Assembly (NCBI GenBank): GCA_965247295.1
Contig: CBDFGQ010000008.1
Coordinates: 806,001-870,000, forward strand
Direction: 5' to 3'
From: CBDFGQ01 sp965247295
GTDB taxonomy: Bacteria > Chloroflexota > Dehalococcoidia > Lucifugimonadales > JAGWBF01
DNA: 64,000 nucleotides
A model generated the notes under the pieces. It was not told the origin of the DNA. It saw nothing but the letters and a program-made list of their open reading frames with translations, and made no database searches. Shown in pieces: positions 43,257-51,075 of the stretch (the stretch's first letter is position 1; each line of letters starts with the position of its first letter). The translations under genes were made by a program, and so were the position numbers.

Positions 43257-44439
43257 AAGGAGGGCAATAGCTAATGACATCTACCAAGAAGGACCCGGTC
43301 CTGGTGGTATTGCAGCTTACGGGGGGCAACGACTACTTCAACTGCATCATCCCTTACAACGACCCCCTTTACTACGACAACCGTCCCATGGTTGGCATCG
43401 CCCAGGACCAGATGATCCCACTGGACGACGAGTTCGCCCTGCACCCCAGCATGGGGCCCATCAAGGACCTCTGGGACCAGGATAAGGTCGCCATCATCCA
43501 CGGCGTCGGCTACGAAAACTCCCCTAGGTCCCACTTCCGCTCCATGGACATCTGGCACACCTGCGAGCCCGATAAGGTCGGCACCGAGGGTTGGCTCGGT
43601 CGCGCCACCAGAGACCTGGACCCCAACAAGGAGAACGTCCTCACCTCCGTCAACTTCGGCAACGGCCTCCCCAGGGCCCTCGCCCTGCCTGGCGTCTCCG
43701 TCGCCTCCGTTTCCGACCTCTCCACATACGGCATCCTCACCTCCCTGGAAGACGACCGCAGGGCCGCCGCTCTAGAGAGGTTCGCTCGCATGTACGGACC
43801 AGCCATCGGCACCGGCTACACCATGGAGTACCTCGGCCAGACCGGCATGGACGCCCTCAAGGGCGCAGATATCCTCCGGACGGCTCCCGAAATCTACTCC
43901 TCCTCCGTGGAGTACGCCAATAACCCCATCGCCAGAAAGATGCGCGACATCGCCCAGGTCCACCTCGCAGGCTTCGGCACCAGAATCTTCTACACCCAGC
44001 ACGCCAGCTTCGACACCCACGCCAGCGAGCTCTCCACTCATGCCCAGCTCTGGACCGAGGTCTCTGGCGCCGTCTACGACTTCCTACAGGACCTCAAAGA
44101 GCATGACGCCGCAGACAACGTCGTCGTCATCATGTTCTCCGAGTTCGGTCGGCGTGTCCACGACAACGGCTCCGGCACCGACCATGGCGCTGGCGGCGTC
44201 GCCTTCGCCATCGGAGACCCGGCCGTCGGCGGCTACCACGGCCAGTACCCCTCCAGAAAGCCCGAAGACCTACAGTTCGGCGACCTGGTCCCCAACATGG
44301 ACTTCAGGGGCGTCTACTCCACCATCATCGAGGACTGGATGGGCCTGGAAGCCAATCACATCGTCGGCGGCTCCTTCGAACAGCTGGAGTTCATCAAAAA
44401 GTAACACACCCACCCCCCCCCATCCACATGGGGCGTCGG
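43257..44439 (+). repeat. Near-identical long repeat, unit B
   Basis: Partner of unit A. The two could recombine and delete or duplicate the intervening 4.3 kb cassette. Confidence 0.92.
43274..44404 (+). CDS. DUF1501 family protein, copy 2 (protein identical to copy 1)
   Basis: 376 residues, the same protein as 38999-40129 by direct comparison. I count five base differences in 1131, all synonymous. Identity begins in the shared ribosome-binding region (43257) and runs about 35 bases past the stop (to about 44439), with one 3-base length change in a C-run. The upstream and downstream genes are far more diverged. This implies recent homogenisation of the middle gene by recombination. Confidence 0.9.
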   Translation: MTSTKKDPVLVVLQLTGGNDYFNCIIPYNDPLYYDNRPMVGIAQDQMIPLDDEFALHPSMGPIKDLWDQDKVAIIHGVGYENSPRSHFRSMDIWHTCEPDKVGTEGWLGRATRDLDPNKENVLTSVNFGNGLPRALALPGVSVASVSDLSTYGILTSLEDDRRAAALERFARMYGPAIGTGYTMEYLGQTGMDALKGADILRTAPEIYSSSVEYANNPIARKMRDIAQVHLAGFGTRIFYTQHASFDTHASELSTHAQLWTEVSGAVYDFLQDLKEHDAADNVVVIMFSEFGRRVHDNGSGTDHGAGGVAFAIGDPAVGGYHGQYPSRKPEDLQFGDLVPNMDFRGVYSTIIEDWMGLEANHIVGGSFEQLEFIKK

Positions 44440-44662
44440 CAGTGCCACCCACGGCGACAGGGACGGGGAACTGGCGGGATGAACCCCAGTTCCCAGGTAT
44501 CCGTGGTTTTACCACGATGCGCCTCCTACTTCCCGAGAGCGTGCCCATCAGCAGGTAGGGGTTCCCTCGTACCCCGGTACCAGGTCATGTGGAACCGGTG
44601 GCTGGCTTTGATCCATCGCATATCGTATCCAGTGGCCCAAGCCCGCAGCAGGAGATGAGAGG

Positions 44663-45664
44663 ATGCTGACAAAACAGGTGTCTGGCCGAGTATATAACTA
44701 CGGGTACTGTATCGGCAGAAACGCCCAGGCCGGTAACGGCTTTAGCAACCCCATGGACTTCACCGTGGACTCAGAAGGAAACCTGTACGTGATCAGCAGG
44801 GGCACCGAGTTCAACCCGGCCCACGGAATAACCAAATGTACCCTAAACAGCGATTTCCTGTGGGAAGTCCGGGGCCCGGGCTTTGGCGGTGGTCAGTCGC
44901 CCTGGCCCACGTCGGTTGACACCGACAGCCAGGGCAAGGTGTACGTCTCCGACGAGCACACCAGTGAGATCCATATGTTCGGCGAAGACGGGACCTGCCT
45001 GGGGAAATGGGGCACGAAGGGCACCGGCGACGGGGAGCTCAACGGCCCCTCGGGGCTCGCCTTCGACAAGGAAGACAACCTGTACATCGTGGACAGCCTC
45101 AACCACCGTGTCCAGGCGCTTACCAGGGACGGCAGGTTCCTACACAAGTGGGGGAGTCAGGGTAGCGGTAACGGCGAGCTCAACATGCCGTGGGGCATTG
45201 CCATCGACAAGAACGGGCATGTATACGTGGCCGACTGGAAAAACAGCCGTGTGCAGAAGTTCGGTCCCGACGGGGAATACATTGCCAGCTTCGGCAGCCC
45301 CGGGACCGGCGAGGGCGAGCTACACCGTCCCACTGGCGTGGCTATAGACGATGAAGGGGATGTCTACGTCGCGGACTGGGGCAGCCATCAGCTCAACATC
45401 TATTCTTCTGATGGCACCTTTATTACCGCCTTCGTGGGAGACGCGGATAGTTTGTCGGTGTGGGCCCAGTCCAGCGTGGATGCCAATCCGGACTACCAGA
45501 AGGCCCGCCGCAGGGTTGATCTGACTCCCGAATACCGCTTCAGGCGGCCCGTGGCGGTAAACGTGGATCACGAGGGCAGAATCCTGGTCCTTGAGTCAGG
45601 CCTGGGCCGCATCCAGATCTACGTCAAGGAACGGGAATTCGCGGACGCTCCCTTTAACCTGTAG
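44663..45664 (+). CDS. NHL-repeat beta-propeller protein, copy 2
   Basis: 333 residues; GGAGATGAGAGG precedes the ATG. The same propeller repeats as copy 1 occur (NGPSGLAFDKEDNLYIVDS, MPWGIAIDKNGHVYVADW, RPTGVAIDDEGDVYVADW), without the 24-residue insertion. The outer blades and the last third differ most from copy 1, while a 75-base stretch (45208-45282) differs from 41011-41085 at only two bases. No signal peptide. Two small hairpins (44466-44494 and 44502-44516) lie between it and the DUF1501 gene, with no T-run. Confidence 0.88.
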   Translation: MLTKQVSGRVYNYGYCIGRNAQAGNGFSNPMDFTVDSEGNLYVISRGTEFNPAHGITKCTLNSDFLWEVRGPGFGGGQSPWPTSVDTDSQGKVYVSDEHTSEIHMFGEDGTCLGKWGTKGTGDGELNGPSGLAFDKEDNLYIVDSLNHRVQALTRDGRFLHKWGSQGSGNGELNMPWGIAIDKNGHVYVADWKNSRVQKFGPDGEYIASFGSPGTGEGELHRPTGVAIDDEGDVYVADWGSHQLNIYSSDGTFITAFVGDADSLSVWAQSSVDANPDYQKARRRVDLTPEYRFRRPVAVNVDHEGRILVLESGLGRIQIYVKEREFADAPFNL

Positions 45665-45828
45665 TGCCTGGCCGTCCCTCTCTGGGGCACAACGCGCTCG
45701 GACCTATGCTGACCTGGAAGCCTCAGCGATAACGGCACCACCCTCGGGGAATATACCCAGTCCACGCCCGCCGTTTGTTGCTCGCTCCCGGCGCAACCCT
45801 TCAATATCCCGCCCTAGAGGACATTCCG

Positions 45829-46569
45829 TTGCTCTCTACGCCTGAGCTCATCCTCGCCCTCGCAGTAGTTCTTGCCGCATCAACCGTCATGGGCCTGGTC
45901 AGCTTCGGCATGGGCATGGTCATGGCCCCCATTCTGCTCCTACTGCTCGACCCTCAGTCCGTGGTCACTTCGGTCAACAGCCTTTCGGTCCTGCTACTGA
46001 CCATCGTTCTTATTCGGACCCGGCACGATGTCCCATTGCGCGCCGTACTACCCATGACACTGACCGGGCTGGCGGCGACACCCGTGGGAGTGTTGATATT
46101 GAGCTCGGCAAGCCCAGGTACCCTTCGAATAACCATCGCCGCTGTGATACTGCTCCTTGCCCTTCCTAGCGCCCTCAATGTCCAACGCCCTCTCCCCAGG
46201 ACTGGACTGTTAAGCCCCCTGTTCGGCTTTTTGGGCTCCATGCTGACTACCGGCCTGGGGGTGGGCATTCCTCTGGTGGCCCTGTTCCTCGGGAACCAGA
46301 TGTGGTCCGGCCGGGCAATCCGCGCCTCCATAGCACTCTACCACCTGGTGGTGGCCACGGGCGCCGTAACGCTGTACGCGGCGACGGGCCTGTTCACACT
46401 GGAGAGGGGATGGCTACTGCTGCGCCTCAGTCCCGCCGCGCCGCTGGGGTTCGGGCTGGCGGTGCTGTTGTCCAGGCACATCGACGACGTTATGCTTCGG
46501 CGGCTCATCGTGGCTGTGATAATCGTGGCCAGCCTTGCCCTGCTGATCAGGGACATACCACGACTGTAG
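45829..46569 (+). CDS. TSUP (TauE/SafE) family permease
   Basis: 246 residues from TTG 45829, eight bases after TAGAGG; an upstream TTG at 45775 is possible. Seven to eight hydrophobic segments occur, with the family pattern GLVSFGMGMVMAPILLLLL near the N-terminus and GFLGSMLTTGLGVGIPLVAL in the second half. TSUP proteins move sulfite, sulfonates or other organic anions. A sulfur role would fit the AprA-like fragment at the left edge, but the two are 45 kb apart. It is not clearly part of cassette 2. Confidence 0.85.
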   Translation: MLSTPELILALAVVLAASTVMGLVSFGMGMVMAPILLLLLDPQSVVTSVNSLSVLLLTIVLIRTRHDVPLRAVLPMTLTGLAATPVGVLILSSASPGTLRITIAAVILLLALPSALNVQRPLPRTGLLSPLFGFLGSMLTTGLGVGIPLVALFLGNQMWSGRAIRASIALYHLVVATGAVTLYAATGLFTLERGWLLLRLSPAAPLGFGLAVLLSRHIDDVMLRRLIVAVIIVASLALLIRDIPRL

Positions 46570-46621
46570 GGACAGAGAAGAGCTCACGGCGCAGATGAGG
46601 GTGACGAAGATTGGCCTGCCG

Positions 46622-47545
46622 CTACCCCTCGGTGATGTACCGATAGGCGGACAGGGCAGCCGTTATACCGTCACCAACGGCGCTGCCCAGCTGCCGGTGA
46701 GAGTTAACCCGAATGTCGCCAGCCGCGTAGACACCGGGAATGCTGATAGCCATGTTTATGTCGGTATGGATGTGGCCCGTGTCATCCATTGGGACCTTAC
46801 CCTTCAGGTACTCGCTGTTGGAGTGAAAACCTATATAGATGAACGCGGCGGCGGTAGGATATTCATAAACATCGCTGGTCTTGAGGTCCTTAACGCGAAC
46901 CGCCTCTACCACCTCATTGCCCACTACGCTCTCGACGACGTGACTCCACAGGAATTTGACCTTGGGGTTGTTGAGGGCTCTCTCCTGTAGTATGGGACTG
47001 GCCCTTAGCTGGTCGCGGCGGTGTACCACAGTAACCTGATTTACGATACCCGTAAGATACTCCCCTTCGTCCATGGCGGCGTCCCCACCACCTACGACGA
47101 CCACGTTCTCGTCCTTAAAGAAGTTCCCGTCGCAGACGGCACAGTAGGACACGCCCCTGCCAGCGTATTCATCCTCACCAGGCACTTCCAACTTGTTGTG
47201 GGACCCACCGGTGGCAATGATTAGGGTCTTACCTGTATAGAGACCATCACTGGTGCGTACGATCTTGGCGGGTTGCTCGAGGTCCTCCACCCCTGCAACC
47301 TCCTCGTACCTGATCTCGGCCCCGAACCTGCGCGTCTGCGCCTCCATGAGCTGAGAGAGCTCGGGTCCCCTGATGCCATCGGGGAATCCCGGGTAGTTAT
47401 CGATCATATCAGTAACCAGTATCTGTCCGCCGCATCCCAGGCTCTCCAGCACCAGGGTCTTGAGCATAGCCCGACCGGTGTACAGTGCGGCGCTCAGCCC
47501 CGTTGCACCACCTCCCAGGATAATTACGTCGTAGTCCGTTTGCAT
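46622..47545 (-). CDS. trxB: Thioredoxin-disulfide reductase
   Basis: 307 residues. FAD motif GGGATGLSAALYTGR, redox-active YCAVCDG (about 134-140), NAD(P) motif VVGGGDAAMDEGEYL and the C-terminal PGVYAAGDIR. The loop before HRR (VTVVHRRDQLRAS) is the NADPH-selective form. It reduces thioredoxin. Probably co-transcribed with the epimerase and htpX. Confidence 0.95.
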   Translation of the reverse strand: MQTDYDVIILGGGATGLSAALYTGRAMLKTLVLESLGCGGQILVTDMIDNYPGFPDGIRGPELSQLMEAQTRRFGAEIRYEEVAGVEDLEQPAKIVRTSDGLYTGKTLIIATGGSHNKLEVPGEDEYAGRGVSYCAVCDGNFFKDENVVVVGGGDAAMDEGEYLTGIVNQVTVVHRRDQLRASPILQERALNNPKVKFLWSHVVESVVGNEVVEAVRVKDLKTSDVYEYPTAAAFIYIGFHSNSEYLKGKVPMDDTGHIHTDINMAISIPGVYAAGDIRVNSHRQLGSAVGDGITAALSAYRYITEG

Positions 47546-47568
47546 TCCATCACCTCATGATTCCGCTG

Positions 47569-48510
47569 TTACGTGGCAGACCCCACGCTCTGCCGGAAGT
47601 ATTCAACGGTCCTGCTCAATCCCTCCACCAGGGACAGTTTCGGCTTCCAGCCGAACTCCGTCTCAAATCTCGAGCAGTCCAGGCGTATCTTGAACACCTC
47701 CGCGGGCCGAGCCGGCCCGTACGCGGGACTCCATCTATACTTTATGATACCCTTCAGCAGCTCGAAGATTCGATTTACCGAGGTCCCCTCTCCGGTGCCG
47801 ATGTTGTATGGTCCCAGTCCGCCCTCCATGGCCATGATATTAGCATCCACTACGTCGTCAACGTGGACAAAATCGCGCTCCTGCTCGCCACTCCCGTATA
47901 TCCGGGGCTGCTTCCCTTCCAGCATTGCCCTAATGAATATGGCAACTACGCCGGCTTCGCCCATGGAGTCCTGACGGGCTCCGTACACGTTGCTGTAGCG
48001 AAGGACGATGCCGTTCAGACGATAGGTGCGGTGATAGAGCTCTAGGTACCGCTCCGCGACGTGCTTGGACAGGGCATAGGGCGACAGGGGGTTGATCACA
48101 TGCTGCTCGTCGCATGGCATGTAGACCGGCTCACCGTATATAGCACCGCCGGTTGAAGCGAAGATAAACCGCTCAACTCCGTAGCGTCTCGCCAGCTCGA
48201 TGAGCCGGACGGTGCCCAGGATGTTGACCTCGGCGTCCCTTGCGGGGTCTTTAACGGAATGGCTAACGCTTACCTGGGCCGCGTGGTGGTTTACGATGGC
48301 CGGCTGTTCCCGCTCGAAAATCTCCTCGAGGCCGGGGGTGGAGATGCCGGTGTGGTAGAAGGTTGCCACTTTGTTGATGTGTTGGAGCCGTCCCGTGGTC
48401 AGGTCGTCGACGACGACGACCCTGTGGCCCAGTGAGATGAGACGGTCAACCAGTTGGGAGCCTATAAAACCCGCACCGCCGGTAACTAGGACAGTCGTGG
48501 GGTTCAGCAA
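47569..48510 (-). CDS. NAD-dependent epimerase/dehydratase (UDP-glucose 4-epimerase-like)
   Basis: 313 residues from TTG 48510. Extended short-chain dehydrogenase: the NAD motif GGAGFIGS (about 11-18), DDLTTG, the catalytic YALSK (Tyr-x3-Lys) and FASTGGAIYGEP. It looks like a GalE-type nucleotide-sugar epimerase; the exact sugar is uncertain. Seven bases follow the htpX stop. Confidence 0.9.
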   Translation of the reverse strand: MLNPTTVLVTGGAGFIGSQLVDRLISLGHRVVVVDDLTTGRLQHINKVATFYHTGISTPGLEEIFEREQPAIVNHHAAQVSVSHSVKDPARDAEVNILGTVRLIELARRYGVERFIFASTGGAIYGEPVYMPCDEQHVINPLSPYALSKHVAERYLELYHRTYRLNGIVLRYSNVYGARQDSMGEAGVVAIFIRAMLEGKQPRIYGSGEQERDFVHVDDVVDANIMAMEGGLGPYNIGTGEGTSVNRIFELLKGIIKYRWSPAYGPARPAEVFKIRLDCSRFETEFGWKPKLSLVEGLSRTVEYFRQSVGSAT

Positions 48511-48517
48511 TCTATTC

Positions 48518-49432
48518 TTACCAGCCCATCCTCATGTTACGGAGCCGCCGCGCACGTTCCGGGATCGGGGGATGGCTAGAAAACAGGCGGGAGAACCGTC
48601 CTTCCTTCCGTTCGCTCCGCGTGTGGCCTTCGGAGGGCTCGCCCTTGAGGGGGTTGACGATGTAAAGATGGGCTACCGCCTCGTTTACTTTCATTGGCTG
48701 TCTCGCGGTGCCCATCTCCAGCTTCTCCAAGGCACTGGCCAGGGCGTAAGGATTGCCCGAGGTCCGGGCGCCTGTGGCGTCGGCCTGGTACTCGCGGGCC
48801 CTGGAGATGGCCAGCCTTACAAGCGTGGCCAAGATGGGAAGGACAATCGCCACCACGAGGAGGCCCACAATGCCGATCAACGCTCCGTAGCCACCCGCGC
48901 CTCCGCGACCCCTCCCCCCGAATCCCCCGAAGAACATGGCAAACTGGGCGACAAAGGCGATCATACCGATGGCCATGGCCATAGTAGCCACCATGGTCAT
49001 GATCAGGGTGTCCCTGTTGCCCACGTGTGCCAGCTCGTGGGCAATCACCGCACCCAACTCCTCCCTGTTAAGGAGCCTCCTGATCCCAGTGGTCACGGCG
49101 ATGGCGGCATGCTTGGCATTTCTGCCCGTGGCGAATGCGTTGGGAGAGTCGTTATTGATAACGTAGACTCGGGGCTTGGGTATACCCCCCTTATCCGCCT
49201 GCTCATCCACGATCTGGTGTAGCTCTCGGTCCTGCTCGGGGGAGACCTCGTGGGCCCCTCCCATCCGCAGGGCGAGCTTATCGCTGGACCAGTAGGCGAA
49301 CACGTTGATCACCAGGGCGATGGGAAGGGCGATAATGATCCCGGTAATGGGATTCCCGGCCACCAGGGCCCCAGCAAGCAGGAGCAGCCCACTCATGACC
49401 AGCATTAACACGAATGTCTTGATGGTATTCAT
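48518..49432 (-). CDS. htpX: HtpX-type membrane zinc metalloprotease (M48)
   Basis: 304 residues from ATG 49432. Two N-terminal membrane segments, the zinc motif HELAHVGN, two more hydrophobic segments and the third ligand in REYQADATGA. A glycine/arginine-rich loop (GGFGGRGRGGAGGYG) sits between. HtpX degrades misfolded membrane proteins. It is the first gene of a trxB-containing operon behind an extended -10 promoter. Confidence 0.94.
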   Translation of the reverse strand: MNTIKTFVLMLVMSGLLLLAGALVAGNPITGIIIALPIALVINVFAYWSSDKLALRMGGAHEVSPEQDRELHQIVDEQADKGGIPKPRVYVINNDSPNAFATGRNAKHAAIAVTTGIRRLLNREELGAVIAHELAHVGNRDTLIMTMVATMAMAIGMIAFVAQFAMFFGGFGGRGRGGAGGYGALIGIVGLLVVAIVLPILATLVRLAISRAREYQADATGARTSGNPYALASALEKLEMGTARQPMKVNEAVAHLYIVNPLKGEPSEGHTRSERKEGRFSRLFSSHPPIPERARRLRNMRMGW

Positions 49433-49484
49433 AGCTAAATTCCCTATGGACCTCCCCACCCACGAGGACCACGAAACTCACCCT

Positions 49485-49511
49485 ATTATACCATTTTCGG
49501 CCGCCGCACAA
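49485..49511 (-). promoter_or_regulatory. Extended -10 promoter of htpX-epimerase-trxB
   Basis: Minus strand TGGTATAAT with a perfect -10 (49485-49490); a poor -35, TTGTGC (49506-49511), lies 15 bases away, as is common when a TGn element compensates. Confidence 0.65.
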
Positions 49512-49563
49512 GACACACTCACCAGGATATGATGACATCGCGCGCCGTCCAGTTTCTATGACC

Positions 49564-50964
49564 CTAGCTCCTGTAGCGAAATCCCTTCTCCAGACGGTCC
49601 CTGTTCAGCCTCCGGCTCAGATGCAGCCCCTCCAGGATGAACTCGGTGGCCGAGGCAACCAGCTCGGGTCTGCCGTCGGCTCCCAGGGCAGACACCTCCT
49701 CCGAAAGCCCTTCGACCTGGTCCAGCAACTCCACGTACCGCCCAGAGAGCATCTCGCTGCCGGTTTCTACACTTAGGCCGTTATCGAATTGTTCCACCAC
49801 GGTCTCCAGACCCGTCGCACTGCAATACCGGCTAAAGACATTAAGCACGGCCTTCTTGGACAGGTCCTCCATGATCTTGCCCTCGCGACCCTCCTCGAAG
49901 GTCTCCAGCTCTATCTTGCCGGCGAAAGAGGCCACGATATAGGGCAGATCGCTTATTCTGGAGCTGGCCTTTCTTTCACCCTGGATCAAAGACCGGCGGA
50001 GGGCATTGCTGAGCAGGGTCTCGTAGTTGGCGATAGAAACCCGCACGCTGACGCCCGAACGCTGGTTTATATCGGGACTGCGCCGGGCCAGGCTGGTTAT
50101 CTCCGCGATAACCTCCCGCATGTAGTCGGGGGTCGTTATGTCCTTCTCGTTGGGAAAGCGGGATCGCTCCTGTTCCATGATAGTTATCTCGTCGTCAATT
50201 GTCCTGGGATAGTGGGTGCGTATCTGGGCGCCGTATCGGTCCTTCAGGGGCGTTATGATGCGGCCCCTGTTGGTGTAGTCCTCGGGATTGGCGGTGGCAA
50301 CCACGTACACATCCAGGGGCAGCCGTAGGCGGTACCCCTTGATCTGGATGTCCCGCTCCTCCATCAGATTGAACATGCCAACCTGTATACGCTCGGCCAG
50401 GTCGGGGAGCTCGTTGACGGAAAAGATACCCCTGTTGGTGCGGGGGATCAGGCCGTGGTGGATCGTGAGCTCGTCGGACAGGTAGCGCCCTTCGGCCACC
50501 TTGATGGGGTCCACCTCCCCTATGAGGTCGGCTATCGAGATGTCAGGGGTCGCCAGCTTCTCTGTATATCGAGCGTCCCTGGGGAGCCATGCTATCTCCA
50601 CCTGGTCGCCATCCTGGGCCACCCTGTCCTTGCAAACCCTGCAGATGGGGGCGTATGGATTGTCGTTGATCTCACACCCCGCTATTATCGGTACCTCCTC
50701 GTCCAGCAGGGTGACCAGTTGGCGGATCACGCGCGATTTCGCCTGGCCCCGCTCTCCGAGTAGGACCATGTCCTGACCGGCCAGTATGGCGTTCTCTATC
50801 TGGGGGATAACCATGTCTTCAAAACCAACGATGCCCGGAAAGAGGGTAGCCCCACTCTTGAGCTTGCTAACCAGGTTCTTCCGCAGCTCCTCACGAACGG
50901 GAAGAACGGTGTATCGGCTCTTCCGGAGTTCGCCGATACATTTAGGCGCCTTTTTCGCTGGCAT
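49564..50964 (-). CDS. Mg-chelatase subunit I-like (ChlI/MoxR-related) AAA+ ATPase
   Basis: 466 residues from ATG 50964 (AGGAG eight bases upstream); an ATG two codons earlier sits too close to it. The Walker A region reads GERGQAKS (about 70-77), with Ala where the canonical loop has Gly. The AAA+ segment VVATANPEDYTNRGRIITP contains the sensor/arginine region. A CRVC pair lies near residue 107. The family resembles magnesium-chelatase ATPases (COG1239), which usually work with a VWA-domain partner; none is adjacent. With no other chlorophyll genes, a MoxR-like chaperone role is more likely than chelation. Confidence 0.85.
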   Translation of the reverse strand: MPAKKAPKCIGELRKSRYTVLPVREELRKNLVSKLKSGATLFPGIVGFEDMVIPQIENAILAGQDMVLLGERGQAKSRVIRQLVTLLDEEVPIIAGCEINDNPYAPICRVCKDRVAQDGDQVEIAWLPRDARYTEKLATPDISIADLIGEVDPIKVAEGRYLSDELTIHHGLIPRTNRGIFSVNELPDLAERIQVGMFNLMEERDIQIKGYRLRLPLDVYVVATANPEDYTNRGRIITPLKDRYGAQIRTHYPRTIDDEITIMEQERSRFPNEKDITTPDYMREVIAEITSLARRSPDINQRSGVSVRVSIANYETLLSNALRRSLIQGERKASSRISDLPYIVASFAGKIELETFEEGREGKIMEDLSKKAVLNVFSRYCSATGLETVVEQFDNGLSVETGSEMLSGRYVELLDQVEGLSEEVSALGADGRPELVASATEFILEGLHLSRRLNRDRLEKGFRYRS

Positions 50965-51075
50965 CACCATAGCTCCTGGTTGGATCCAAACACGATCCAG
51001 GCCGCAAGAAACGCTTGCGCCAGGGCATCACCCTCGTTGGAGCGCCCCGCAAGGGACTGGTGAGTCCCGTTTCCC

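Noticed and set aside
44040..44558. 172-codon frame rich in Ser, Thr and Pro inside DUF1501 copy 2
   Set aside because: Out-of-frame reading of NNC-biased codons; the same frame appears in copy 1.
51003..51068. Two small hairpins after the EF-G paralogue as a terminator
   Set aside because: Six-bp stems without a following T-run on the minus strand; the next gene could be co-transcribed.
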